Source: Siphonodentalium dalli (Eukaryota > Mollusca > Scaphopoda > Gadilida > Siphonodentaliidae). From it: a DNA stretch of 64,000 nucleotides. Positions 1-12,136 of the stretch are shown here, piece by piece. The notes under the pieces were generated by a model, which saw only the letters and a list, made by a program, of their open reading frames with translations, was not told the origin of the DNA and did not search any database. Position 1 is the stretch's first letter. Each line of letters opens with the position of its first letter. A program made the translations under genes and the position numbers. Location: assembly GCA_032622095.1 (NCBI GenBank), contig CP136061.1, positions 218,206,373 through 218,270,372 of the forward strand. The letters are read 5' to 3'.

Positions 1-505
1 TTCGAAAAGAGAATGGTACTCATTGGGGCTCTTTTTTCGTCAACAAGCATTTGTAAAAAAGAGTTTTTCACAACTCACTTGCTGCCGTTGTTGCCATTCA
101 AGATACATCAGGAGAAACCGCACAACCATTGCCACGTTACATAGTGTAAAACAAGATGTCGTAGTATGTTGACCAAACATTACAACAATGGATGAACTTC
201 TCAATGTACAAAACCCATGCCAAATACGGCGTCTATGCAAATTTATACATACCATTTTTAAGAGGTTCGACGAAAATCCGCCTGGTTGACATATACCATC
301 TGAACTATTTAGTATTTGATAAGTATTAAACATTTCGAACGAGTACATATAATATTATAATCGTAACTACATGATCTCCAATGCCGCCATACATTTGTAC
401 ATATTGTATATATATATACTTGTTACCAATTTTTGTATATAAGGTATGTTAATCTCCATACGCATCTGTCATGTGTCATGAGAATAAATAATTGAATTGA
501 ATTGT
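1..505 (+). pseudogene. 3' end of a 5'-truncated CR1/L2-like LINE
   Basis: A short frame at 188-286, stop at 287-289, reads like the extreme C-terminus of a CR1/L2-type LINE polyprotein: an ELL motif, then a charged stretch, then a KFIHTIFKRF segment. The intact LINE at 18.2-22.2 kb ends the same way (NDLLLG... then ITATKRF). An in-frame TGA lies just upstream at 170-172, so this copy is dead. The AT-rich 3' part ends in AATAAATAATTGAATTGAAT around 484-503, a short-period tail of the kind that closes many non-LTR elements. The left end lies outside the window. The family link rests on a short motif, so the subfamily is not assigned. Confidence 0.5.
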
Positions 506-1393
506 GTATACACTGAACGTGGTCACGGGTTATTTAATTTTCCATATCAACATGCATGTTTATTACACATATAAATGTTAATGGGACGGGCCAAGATCAT
601 GTCGCTTATCTGAACACCCTCTTCCAAATACGGAATGCTTCACTGGTTGGATGATGTGGCATAGATGGTTGCCTTGGTTAGTTTAATCATGTTTATTGTA
701 ACCACAGACTTATGAATGCAAATATATAAGTACGATGTTTAAATAATAAAATGCCGTGTGTGGCAACATGAGATAGCAACACATTTTATGAAAGTTATTA
801 AATAGTCGTCCCCGGTTTTTATCAATCTCCCAGATAAAAGAAGACGGCTGAATTGAGACATACTGCGTGTACCTGCCGTATATAGAGGGCAGTGTGTGCA
901 TGGGCACTGCATTGTTGCAATGACTTTAAGTATTTGCAATAATACTAACATTACACTCGATCCGCGATGTAAGCGTCATGAAAACGAACAAATGTATGTT
1001 ATTATTTAGAATATTTGATTATGCCTTGCTGTTACCAATTTTTTTCTTTGTCTCAATAGCTGCTTATTTTTAATCATTTTGCCAATTTTGCTTTTAACTG
1101 CAGTGATAGCACTCGTTTCTACTCATGACATTTTCCTGAGTGCACTGTTGTGCATATATCAGTTACAATGTACACAAATCCCACATCGACTGGTCTGACC
1201 TGAGGTTGGATTCGATATTTTAATGTCGACAGCTACATACCTCTGTATGCTTTTCCGTGACTTTTTTTGTGAGCCGATATCGCAATAAACATTGAATTAA
1301 TTAGCCAGGAGAAATTTAATAATTTTAAGAGATACGAAGCAATATCACTCTCAAGTTCACTTAAATCGTGTAATTTCGAGCTGGGACTTTCAC
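506..1393. other. No recognised feature
   Basis: AT-rich DNA with only short open frames lacking recognisable domains. I see no repeat structure or RNA gene here. Confidence 0.5.
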
Positions 1394-1484
1394 CTACAGT
1401 GACGTACATTATTAAGGAACACATAATAACCAAGAAAACCATAGTCAGAAATGGTAACGCCCCCAAGATCATATTATTAGCCAT
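1394..1484 (-). CDS. Candidate signal-peptide exon, copy 1
   Basis: On the minus strand an ATG at 1484 opens a frame starting MANNMILGALPFLTMVFLVI, a short polar start followed by a long hydrophobic run, typical of a secretory signal peptide. The frame stays open to 1233 (83 residues), but a plausible splice donor (GTAG|GTGAAAGT) occurs after about 30 codons, so I place the exon end at 1394 in phase 1. The first 53 nt are about 91% identical (5 mismatches, my count) to a frame on the other strand at 39386, while the upstream sequence shows only general AT-richness in common. This suggests two first exons of a secreted-protein family, one possibly decayed. The mature product is not visible and no family is assigned; a shared transposon fragment is the alternative. 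Confidence 0.4.
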
Positions 1485-2644
1485 AAATATAAATTATAAT
1501 ATAAAATATATTGGTTACATTAATGCACCGCCTCAGAATTCCGTTAAAACCACTAATCCTTCAAGTTATTACAAAAAACTACGGCTTAACACTGCAGGTT
1601 TTTCATTCACCAAACCAGAAAGCTTCTAAATGCGGATAAAAATTGTGTTCCCGCCATAAAATATTCAAGTGTGCATGGCCCAGTCATTGTTCATACCTAA
1701 ACATCGAACGCAATTAACGCGGTCATAATAGTTACACACTGCAACTATATGACATCCAGCGAATAAACACCCCACGAAAACCCGAAATGTGTTGTCCTGC
1801 GAGATATCCCATCGCTATAGCTCAATTTGACACGGCCAGATTAGTCTTCCTACAATATCCTAAAACAATAAAGCTTCTCAAATCATCGGCATAGTCAGTA
1901 GAACTTTCACGATCTTGGACATTCCAACTACAGCTTTTACCGGACTCGGGGTCGCAGTACAACTTTAACGCGTCCCAAAATAACCGGATAAAACAATTAT
2001 CTATTTATAAAATCCCCATGGGACCACAGATTTCTAAAATTTGTAGAACAGTATACACCGGTGGCGTTAATAAGAAATATATTCCCCGCATTATTGTTTC
2101 GACTTTATAAGGTTCCCTGTCAAAACTTCAAAACGTTCCAAGGTTTTGTACTGGTAGAATATGATCTCTGCGGGCGTTAACTAGTGTAGAGATTCATGGC
2201 ACGATCTAGTCCCTGAACTGTAGTGAATGGGTAGAGCAATGTGAAGATCAATAGAGTCAATGAGTTCATTGCAGAGTCGATTAGTTTATTCGAAGGAACG
2301 CTATACCTGCACCAATGAATGAGGTACTATTGGGTTCGCTGATTACCTGGTATGTTTATTACTGTCCTGTACATCATCGTCCCTCTGTTATTCTTTCTGT
2401 CAGAGCTGAAATAATCAATTTATCATGTAATCCATACGGCACTCAGGAGCACGTTTATGACAATTGAGGTCGTCTCATATCGACAATATTGTAGAATTTA
2501 TATCGCTATTGACACGAGTACTCTTCGCGAGCATAAGTACTCATAGTGAGTACTCGCGACGATAGCTCGCTGACATCGCTTCCTGTACCGAACACCTTGA
2601 AAACCCCTCGTATAATAATATAGACCAGACATGCGACGCCCTTC
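1485..2644. other. No recognised gene; one short dispersed motif
   Basis: AT-rich and without a convincing frame. At 2184-2210 it holds one copy of a short dispersed motif (GATTCATGGCACGATCTAG) that recurs with its inverse at 15.3 kb and 56.75 kb. Confidence 0.4.
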
Positions 2645-3100
2645 TTAAAGGTTCTCAATCCGATTCGATGGTCCCCATATCATCAGATTCCAACAAATTT
2701 TTTTTTTTAAATGCCGCTTCAGTTATCAGAATCGAGTAATTGGCCAAAAAATAATGCTAACCACAGTCAAATATAGTGTAAAATTGCCCGAAACCTGTTA
2801 TTTATTAACATTTTGTTCAACGAAATTTTGCCCGTTTGTCAAATAGCTGACACAAAAAAGCCACTTGATTTTAGAGTTAGATCATCTTCATCCGCAATTT
2901 GGTCAGAGAAAGTCTACCCGTCGACTGTTTACTGGGCCACTTAATATTATCGGTGGTGAAAAATAAAAGATTTTAAACATCGATATCTGATCACTCTGAG
3001 CTTTGATGGGCGGGTTCCTCGACTCGAATCAAATATGTTTTACCCCCGAAGCCAAGGAAATAGTAATTTGCGAGCGTTAATTCGGATTATGCATGTTTAA
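2645..3100. mobile_element. Degraded TTAA-flanked MITE, AGGTWCTCAATCCGAT family
   Basis: TTAA at 2645-2648 and 3097-3100 bound about 448 bp. The left end reads AGGTTCTCAATCCGATTCG, and the right end is a decayed inverse of it. The interior matches the better preserved copy at 51561-52026, for example GGTTCCTCGACTCGAATCAA near 3011 and CGAAGCCAAGGAAATAGTAA near 3048. It has no coding capacity. TTAA target duplications are used by piggyBac-type transposases, so mobilisation by such an enzyme is inferred. Confidence 0.75.
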
Positions 3101-3407
3101 GGGACTCGAGGCTTTCGAAGTGGGTCCATGCGAAATAACATAAACGTCTGTAAAAAACTACCATCAAGTAAATTAATAGATTGACCTTATTTTTAATTTC
3201 AGTATTAGTAATAGTAACTCTGAGATTTTGCATGTCAAACCCGTTATATAAACATTATAATTAGCATAAGGTATATAATGCATTAAACAAAATGGACGGT
3301 AGCACTTGGAAAACGACAAAGCATTGGAAAATTAAACTTACTACATGATCAGCGATGTTTGTTTTGTTTACTTAACAATGGTTTAAACACGCGAAATTTC
3401 GTTATTG

Positions 3408-3410
<3 letters not shown>

Positions 3411-3499
<89 letters not shown>

Positions 3500-3520
3500 T
3501 CTCTCTCTCCTCTCTCTCTC
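3411..3520. repeat. (TC)n microsatellite
   Basis: An almost pure TC dinucleotide tract of about 85 bp, followed by an imperfect CTCTC tail. The serine/leucine and arginine/glutamate frames that cross it are artefacts of the repeat. Confidence 0.97.
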
Positions 3521-6500
3521 CATGTTCTTCTTAGTGGTGATGTTTTCACATACTGTTATATTGTTTTGCACATTTACCCACTATGAGAGATGTTGGCCCT
3601 TTAATTTGGCGTATTTCTGTTTTCTGCCTTGTTATTCCATTTTACCTTACATCCTCGAGAAATATGTAAAGTTGCACGGAGAGGGGAATTTTGGTCTACA
3701 AGGGTGTACAATTAGAAACTTTAGGAATAATGTTCCCGCGACAAACTTTTTTGTTTCATCACCCAGTCCCAGACAAATTTTGAAAACAAAACAATTGGAA
3801 ATTTTTAATTCAACAAATATATATTGTAAAATATACATGAAGTTTTTAAACCAATACCAGTGTAGAATATTTTAATTCTTCTGTTGGTAAATTAAAACAA
3901 AACATGTGACCGTATGAGTTCTTGATTGAAAGTTTAATCGGATGTATATGTGGACATTTCCCAGAGGTGGACACTTGGTCTATATAGTGATCTATGGTGG
4001 GGGTGAAGTAGAACTTCGAAGATTGATACACTCCCGGGGTATCCCCTCAGGCCACGCCCCTGTACTGAATGCATGGTCAGGTAGACAAGGAAAATATACA
4101 CGCAAAGATGGCCTTCTATAGGAGCTTGCTGTGTTATATGTTGCGACAGAGCTCGACTTTGCGTCTTGTTCTTTGTGCCACGGATGACCTGCTGTCGTTG
4201 TTGCCCGTATTTACATTGTACACAACGCAATAATAGCAAAAAACCATACCCGTATCCCATTAGAATGACTTTTGAATGATAATTTATGAATGTTCGGTTT
4301 GAGCAAATAATGGCAGTGGGCATAGCCGCGGGGAATTTCAATGACCATCGCTTAGTCGAGCTCCTTGTCAAATATTTGAAAACCTTAAATGTATTATTCA
4401 ATTTTTTATTTTTCCGCAGGTTAATGTTTGGAGAGACCTCAAATGACTTTTTTGGATGCCGGTATTTTACTTCTTGTTTACAAAGGTCACGCGACTGAGA
4501 ATAGTTCTTCGTTGAAATATCACGTGTCAAAGTGGTAACTTAGCCATGGGGATCTCAGGAGTCATCCAAGGTTAACTTTGCAGTAAAACCCTGCCATTTG
4601 AACACAATCCCCGGCGTTGTGAAATGTCGAAGTTTCATGATGCTCATAATATCTGGGGGATAAACAAAATCATATCATAGAAAGGGCACGCTGTAATGCA
4701 TCAACGAGAGAGATTTTTATTTTTATTGGCAAGATTTCGTGATTTCTATAGAATAGAATGACCTCTCAGTGGTGGGTCTATTGGTATATTCTCCCATCAA
4801 AGCGCATTAAAATTGACTTTCTAATTCATGGAGATCGCTCAATAAAATGGAGTTACAATGCCTTTTATCAATCTTGTCCACCCTTTTCTCATTTTCGTCT
4901 ATTTTCAGTGACACGATGGCATATGAAATATAATTTCTCGATAGGAAATCTGGTTAATTAGAGAGAATATAATAGCGATCTTCTGACACGGATGTGGAAG
5001 AAAAGGCGAGCGGCTGGGGAGGGCTGGGCGCTGCGGTGTATTCAATGTCACGCAAAATCGGTTTCATTTTCCATCTGTTAATTCAATTTGATACAGGAAC
5101 TGCCTTGTGAAATAATTCTGACACACAGAAAAAACACAATACATTTTGTGGGTATATGTTTAAGAAGCCCAGCGGTGTAATGTATGTCCTCCAATGCATC
5201 AATCTCATCCAAGTTGTAATACTAGTAATATGGTATCCACCAGAACAAGTGGCAGTTCATTTCACGATGAACATGGCGCTGCTTGAAGTCACATATATAG
5301 CTCCCAACTTGAAATATGGATACAAAAGTATTTTTTATATTATTGCAAAAATTATTTGCAAAATTGAAGTAAGTTCATGCATCTTCATGTAGTTCACTCA
5401 TTGGTTTGAAGATACAATTTTAACATTTGCCCACCAATGCATTTGATGGATTGGGACATATTGGTATTTAACTCACTTCATGGCTCTATTCTCTCATGAC
5501 AAAACACAATTGTTGTAATATGAGCGTTCCTTTGTAATTTCCTATAGTTTTATAATTCACTATTTGTGTTTTATAATATGCGACTGAATTTCTACCAGTG
5601 CATTTCTTTCATTGTTGACTGGGATTCAGCATATATCGAGATCTCTTTATTTACAATGACGAGAACTGATTTATATGATATTTTCGGTGAGCCATCTATT
5701 CCTGGGTTTCAATGGAATAGGAAACGTTTTGCATTTGGCGGAGAATGGAGGGCCTGACTGTTCCATCTTTTGATGTTGATATTAATCATAAATAATAATA
5801 ATAATTTTCCTATTCTTGTGATTTACAAGAAGTCGCCCGCAACATATTTAATTATCGAGGTTTATAGTATTCGACACCTTCTGCGTGACTCAAATCATCA
5901 TATTTGTACGTATATATAGTATAGGGCCCAGTATATAGTATGAAATCATTGAAACAATATCGCTTGCTTAGATAAAATTACAGATTGTGGGAACAAAGCA
6001 CTGACTCAAAATGATATGTCCATATTGTGTTTATTATGGTCTTTCTACATCATTAAATATTTAACATGTGACCGAAGACTATGTGTGTGGCAGTCTGATG
6101 TGGTAATGGAATAGCAGTTTGTATTGCAAGGACTATACAGACTGAATGTGCCAAATTGTATGTCAAGATAATAATTAAGACGATCGCTGGCTGAGTAGTC
6201 ATATATTGACGGCAGTAACTTTTGGTAACTATGTACATACAGGTATGGTATAGTGGAATAGTGGCTCATACGTTCATAGTATCAATAATGCACACGTACC
6301 TGTAAGTATAGTTTCTCTCTCCATAATTACTAGTATAAGATCATAGTCGACCTGTAATTTAAGATGGTACACCGTAGCTTAGTAGTGTAGGTAAGATATA
6401 CATAGTGCAATATTTATGAAGTAAAGCTGTCGTTTCAATTTTGAAATTTTGTGGGGTGGACGAATCGTTACATTAAGAGGGCTTTGTCCATTTAGAATTC

Positions 6501-6790
6501 CGCAAGTCTAATACAGGGTATGCCACTTGGCATTGTAGCTTTAACAGAAGCGAATCGTCCAACAAGTTTTCTATTGCTAGATATTTACTGTCACACATGC
6601 ATTCGCGTTGGGGAACATGAATCCAGGATGTTGGTTGGTCGAAATTACGTCACATGACGTCGCGCGCTGACCCCAACTTGCATCCATTTTTGTGTAGACG
6701 CAACTTGCATCAATTCACGAGAATAACGTTGGAAATGGGCGCTTATTGCTCTTCTAATCTGCCAGTTGACTATGTTGAGTGTAAATATTA
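3521..6790. other. Long stretch without recognised features
   Basis: The longest frame here is 198 codons on the minus strand (3934-4530). It shows no domain, no signal sequence and no coding-like composition, so I do not call it a gene. No inverted or tandem repeat stood out. Confidence 0.4.
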
Positions 6791-6919
6791 GTAATGGATG
6801 TTGATTTTGTTGCGTTCCATAGAGTATGGATGCAAGTTGGTCTGACATTTTTATGTGTGGAACGCGAGACAACTTGCATCCATACTCATTTGGAACGCAA
6901 GCAAATCAACATCCATTAC
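6791..6919. repeat. Hairpin: inverted repeat with about 48-bp arms
   Basis: The left arm at 6791-6839 (TAATGGATGTTGATTTTGTT...) is the near-perfect inverse of the right arm at 6870-6919 (...CAAATCAACATCCATTACT), separated by about 30 bp. Sequence around 6675-6715 carries two further partial copies of the CAACTTGCATCCAT motif, so this is probably the centre of a small fold-back element whose outer ends I could not define. Confidence 0.85.
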
Positions 6920-7020
6920 TTAAAAATGTCATGCCGTAGTTAAACTATGACAGTTAATTTGGACATGTTAGATTGACATTTACAGATCGATTATCGCTTC
7001 AAATATCAATTTTGAAATAG

Positions 7021-7412
7021 TTGCGTGTGTATAAAATAATAAATATGAATTGAAGACCCATGTCCAGAAACGCTTCTGTCAATTAATATTGATTTTATTC
7101 CGAATATTTTATTATAAAATGAGATGATTAAGTGGACCGTGTGTTGTTCTATTTTAGAACAGACCATTCAGACGATACCATATAGCGATAGCTATGCTCC
7201 CAACGTCAAATGTCCCAGATTGATTGTTTGTATTGTTTTATTACATAGTTATAAGCGATAATGAGTCTAATTAACGTTTATTTGTGACAAAATTACATAA
7301 TACAAATTCTGTATCTGTTAACAGTAACCACTATTGTTTGTTATCTAAATCGATAGAACCATTTCTGGACAGGGAATCTTCGATTCATATCTATATTTTA
7401 TACACGGTAACT
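7021..7412. mobile_element. Fold-back repeat, empty-site copy for the 51.5-kb element
   Basis: Arms at about 7023-7088 and 7348-7410 are inverse of each other (GTGTATAAAAT, ATATGAATTGAAG and TGTCCAGAAA recur inverted). Related sequence lies at 51497-51560 plus 52027-52085 and at 63190-63420. This copy carries a single TTAA (7083-7086) where the 51.5-kb copy holds a 466-bp insertion. No coding sequence is present. I read it as a non-autonomous inverted-repeat transposon. Confidence 0.65.
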
Positions 7413-8015
7413 ATAGTTATATATATATATATAACAAATGTTTACAAAGAGATAGACCATCTTTAATATTAGATTGTTTCGATATTTTAATTTGTCAGCC
7501 AATATTCACTGTAAGTATGTAGATTTTCGACCAAGAGTTAACAAACGTTTCCTAGTTTTGACAAAATCTGGCCGGACTAAACAGGCTTCAGTCGCTCAAT
7601 GTCTATCATGATACTCGACGTTTGTTTGACATATTAGAACACTTACCAATCTAAGGAGGGAAGGACACATGTAATTCATCGTGGTTTGCAATTCGGTCTG
7701 GTTTAAGTGGTGATTTATTATGGCCAAAATTTTAAATGGAAATGCTATTACTTGAACCACAACAGTTGCAACTTTAATACTGGGTAACTGGTTGAATTTT
7801 TCAGATAGTTTTATTTTCCCAACCAAATTTGGCGGAATTTGTAATGTTTTAGGCCAAATGTTGAAATGTCTCTAATACCAATCAAAGATTAGACTCAAAT
7901 GGCACTCAGTTGAAAACTTGATGGGTGATAGGCTGAATGTTTCTAACGATCGGAACTGTTGACATACCAGTTAGAAACTATTTTAACCCGATGGGGTGCA
8001 AAGGAAATTTTCCAG

Positions 8016-8436
8016 GGCTGGAAATATGTCTGCTCAGTCGGATACTATTGGGAATTCGAAGACTGACACCCCCAACAAGTACAATCTACCGAACGTCCCA
8101 GTGAACACACACAATGACAACTCTCAGGCTACGCCACTGTTAAGATGCCTTTTCCCTTTTTCTCCTTCAACACATTCAATTGTTTCACCTGCCGACTTTC
8201 CGGATATCCCACGCATCTCTGAGAGTCTATAGGAATTCAATGAGGCGATGATTGAGATAAAAGCAGCTGGATACCTAATCTATTTCCGATATCACAGCAT
8301 CTGCGATCAACAGGTATGTGAGATGAACGGTAAATCGAGACGCCATCGACGATCAAAGCACTGGAGAACCGGCCCATTGTCACAAGTGGCATTAGACTCT
8401 ATTTTCAAGGAAAACTCACAAACATCCAATAACTGA
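8016..8436 (+). pseudogene. Candidate decayed protein-coding exon with in-frame amber stop
   Basis: A single frame runs from about 8016 to 8433 with just one internal stop (TAG at 8230-8232). Its base composition is visibly less AT-rich than its surroundings. A plausible acceptor (TTTTCCAG) ends at 8015 and a strong donor (CAG|GTATGTGAG) follows 8313, which would give a 298-bp exon ending in phase 0. The translation is polar and proline/serine-rich at first (NTHNDNSQATPLLRC), then more ordered (EFNEAMIEIKAAGYLIYFRY). I do not recognise the family. The stop makes it a pseudogene, a sequencing error or a chance frame. Confidence 0.3.
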
Positions 8437-9003
8437 TCGCCTGAGATATCAATACCCATTGTATGGATTCGAAATGGTCATCCCATAATAACAAATAGCC
8501 ATATTGTGTCCACTCGACAAAAAAAATTACTGCCGCCTTTAATTCGAACACAAAGACCATAAAAGGGCAGAATGAAACTGTCAAGTGTCATTCAAGGTCA
8601 TGCCCAGGTGAATTGTTTCCCCCGTAATGTGTCTTTATTATTTTCGTTTGGTCTCTGTTTTTCTTGATCGGAACGTCTCGGGTTTTCTTACGTCCAATGA
8701 CAAATTGTTGACCTCCTATTGTGTATCTGGTTTCTGTCGTCCATTGATTTTTAACAGTGACCGCTTTGGTTTGAGCAGTACATAAATCGACCTGGGTCGT
8801 TTCAGGACAAGAGTCATTTGAGGTGACAGAATCAATATATTCAGAAACCCAAACCGACATTTATCGTATGGACAGTTTACTCGTGTGATCGAATTTCACG
8901 GTTGCCAGACATATCAAGTTTGACATGTCACTTTTGAGTACATATACAGAATATGTCTGGCCATCTTTCTTTTTCGCCTATCTCTCTGTTTTCTCCCCCC
9001 CCC
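8437..9003. other. No recognised feature
   Basis: Short frames only. A 90-codon minus-strand frame (8588-8860) has no recognisable domain. Confidence 0.4.
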
Positions 9004-9043
9004 TATCTCTCTCTCTCTCTCTCTCTATCTCTATCTCTCACCC

Positions 9044-9083
<40 letters not shown>

Positions 9084-9085
9084 TT
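9004..9085. repeat. (CT)n/CTAT microsatellite
   Basis: CT dinucleotide tract with interspersed CTAT units, preceded by a short C run. Confidence 0.95.
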
Positions 9086-9469
9086 TTCTCTCGCTCCATC
9101 ACGTGCCTTTTCCAAAAAAAGTTAAGTTGCACAACATACAATACTTTGAAGCAAACATGACAAAAAAATACCAATTATTCGAGGTTAACAATGCCAGGTC
9201 TTATACCCGCCATGACAGACACGAAATCCATCAGTATATTTTACCCCTAATTGAACATATTAGACTACATATTTTCGAAGGTGTGTTTTTTTATGACTGT
9301 TCGGAATTTCGAAACAATTAAACAAGATAATAAATTCGAGATTTCTCATTTGATGTTTTAGGACCGAGCATAGAAATTACTCGAAAATAGCATCGCCCAT
9401 AACATCGCCCAAGAAAATACGATGAGAATTAGCGCACATATCTATGAAAGCTCTTTAACATTCACCATT

Positions 9470-10522
9470 AGGCCTAAAAAAAATACCTTTGTTTCCCCTA
9501 ACCCGCCCGCACCTATTAAAACCTCCCGCACCGAAAAAAATATATATATATTTATTTTTTTTCGAAAATAAAAGAAAATAGCTGTCTCAGTTCGTCGCTT
9601 TATAATAGGCCCCGTTTCTAATGATTCAACGTCCGGACGCATTTCGTAAAATGGCGGCGCCCACGGAAAATAAAAAATACATCGTTTTCGTTTAAATCTT
9701 CTGGTGATGAGCCTATAATCGGAAACGACAATCGGAATCGGCCGATTGTGGCCCATCGGATGACAATCGGTACTCGGGTTTCAACATCGGCATTTCCGAT
9801 TCGATCACAAGTCCGCCCATACCTACCTATATACTTACCCAAACGTATACTTATGTATATACTGTGTACTGGCATATTACTACGGTTGTTGCTTGCTTCT
9901 AATTCTAAGTATTATATAACACATATAACATATTCTGGTGTAATTATTACAATAATGGGAATCGGCACCTGAATAACTAAAATCTTCCATCAAAACAGGA
10001 ATATTCACCTACCGGTATGTCATGGCGTCACAAACCATGGTTAGCAGCAGTGTGTTAGGGCAAACGTTTCTAAAATGTTCTCTCATGGACGCGGTAAACA
10101 AATTTACCGTAGTTTTTACATGTGTTTCAAGAACACCATACGGGTTTTACGGACAACGTTGTCGTTAAATATAGTTTGACTTGGATTCAAAGGAAACGTT
10201 TAACGTTGAAAAGGAGTGTTTTGTTGGCGATATTTTAAACACTTTTAAAGTGAAAATGGTATTTATTGTACTAAAAGTTGTGATTTTAAATATAAATAAA
10301 TACTATGCTATTCTATTTTATGCCTTGTGTCTTGCTGATCTCCTTCCAATATCATAATGAAGCTTCCAGCATTCAAATCACACCTGACATGTATATATAC
10401 ATGGGAAAGTGAGAACTTTTGGGAGATTTCCACAAAAAAAAAAAAAATTAAATTTCCCGCTCGCCCGCACCTATATTTTTCAGCTCCGTTAGGGGAAACA
10501 AAGGTATTTTTTGTTTAGGCCT
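9470..10522. mobile_element. Non-autonomous element with about 33-bp terminal inverted repeats
   Basis: The left end at 9470-9502 begins AGGCCTAAAAAAAATACC and continues to TTTCCCCTAAC. The right end at 10488-10522 is its near-perfect inverse (GTTAGGGGAAACAAAGG ... TTTAGGCCT). Just inside both ends a CGCCCGCACCTAT motif appears in the same orientation, which a simple fold-back would not give. The 1.05-kb interior has no long frame. At 9716-9805 it holds a cluster of AATCGG/CGATT hexamers. No clear target-site duplication was found, so the superfamily is unassigned. Confidence 0.7.
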
Positions 10523-11167
10523 TATTGGGCAACATGGCCATAAGCGCTCTTTAGCATAGGTGATCGTTGTCTTGTTCAAAGAAGTCTACATGACGTCGAA
10601 AGTCAAACATAGTAATGTTTAGTTTTGAAAAGTAGATATCTTAACCACCAAAGCATCCCATGCATGGAATGCCTCTTATACACGTAGATTAACTTTCATT
10701 ATGTTATAGTATATACAATGGACAGATACCGTGGTAGTTACATGGTGTCCTTACGGATATGGTATCTTGAAGACCGGCCCATAAATCCGAGCATATATGG
10801 GGAGAGGGATAAGAGTAGATATACTTAAGATTGCTGTGACGTTACTTTTATATATATAAATGTGTGTAGTTATAATAATAGAACTGATTTTAAGCTACCG
10901 AAAACAAGGTGGGTATGTAGTCTATATATATATGTCGTATATAATAATATGCAACACACAGGGTGCACCAGGAAAACGTTACAGGAAATTATCCTTTCCA
11001 CACGAGTTATAGGTCTGTCAAAACTAAAACTACACAAGCTTATGCCAGAAAACCCCACAAACGGTATATATATAAGTGGATCGTATTTGGATTAAGTAAC
11101 GCAGAATTCAAAATGAAACGGTTGACGAAGATTGCACGAACAAGAATAAAAGGTCGCTGGCCAAAAT
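10523..11167. other. No recognised feature
   Basis: AT-rich, with TATATA stretches around 10850-10940. Overlapping short frames on both strands have no domains. Confidence 0.4.
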
Positions 11168-11541
11168 GTCCCCCGACGAAGATGGCAGGTTTGATTAAGG
11201 ATATATGGGTTTCAGATCCTTATACTACAAACTGCAGGAGGAATTGATTACACCAATATGATACAAAGTGTATATTCGCTAACTATGTTGCACATCTTCA
11301 ATATGTCGAGAAAGGGTCAATAACTCTAAAATAGAAAAAATAGAACATTTCTATGTCGAAAAATGGCAATAACTCCGTCAAATTGAGTCCGTCCGATCAT
11401 TCTGGTTGATATATGTGCCAAATTAAAATAAATGACCAGAAAATGACATAATACAGGTTCGGACAACGTTCCGGACAAACGGACGCACACACGGACGGAC
11501 GAGGGTCATTAATATCGTCCTCCGACGGAATGTCGGGGGAC
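11168..11541. mobile_element. GTCCCCCG-family element, short copy
   Basis: Starts GTCCCCCGACGAAG at 11168 and ends TGTCGGGGGAC at 11541. Inside are the family hallmarks also seen at 12137, 26816 and 57961: 'AATAACTC' phrases following a GTCGA motif, a TTGCACATCTTCAATATGT block matching 26935 and 58795, and a CGGACGGAC-rich end (11470-11505). At 374 bp it is an internally deleted member. No frame of note is present. Confidence 0.7.
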
Positions 11542-12136
11542 AAAAAGTCAACACTACCAATAAAACCATACAAACCGAGATGGCGTGATACAGCCCACAC
11601 AGCTCCGGACAACATCATATAAACAGCGTTTGGACTGGATTTGGATAAAAATAAAACCAAAGACACCTACTGAAGACACTGTTTAATCAGTTGAGAACAG
11701 ACGGGAATATAGGTGGCAACTCGAGGTTGGCAGCAGATGTTTGAACGCACGCAGGCCTGAAAGCATGCCAAATATATTGAGATAATGCCATTCACTCAAT
11801 TCAGGTAATTGCAACTTTATTTAGGTGAGTAATTTGATATATAAATATTCACCTGCATTGGCTTTTTTGACTGAGCTGAAGCAAAAATAAATCTCATCGG
11901 CAATTATTTAGCTGAGGCAACATTAAGAAATTGCCAATATTTTGTGCGAAGTTCAACGAAATTGTTTTGGGTTATACATTATTATTACCACTTATCACAA
12001 CGTTAACGTATATTGTTGTCGTAGAGTATTAACTAAGTTTTATACTGGTACAATGGAATTTCATAACGTCCTATGTCTTTAGCATAAATAACAATTTTAG
12101 AAATATTATTTATTATAAAATTGAGCTAGGCTATAC
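11542..12136. other. No recognised feature
   Basis: AT-rich; no frame or repeat I can support. Confidence 0.4.

Noticed and set aside
3349-3875. Serine/leucine- and arginine/glutamate-rich proteins over the TC tract
   Set aside because: They are translations of a dinucleotide microsatellite.
3934-4530. 198-codon minus-strand frame as a gene
   Set aside because: It is the longest frame outside the LINE but has no domain, signal sequence or coding-like composition, and no splice context. Chance is sufficient.
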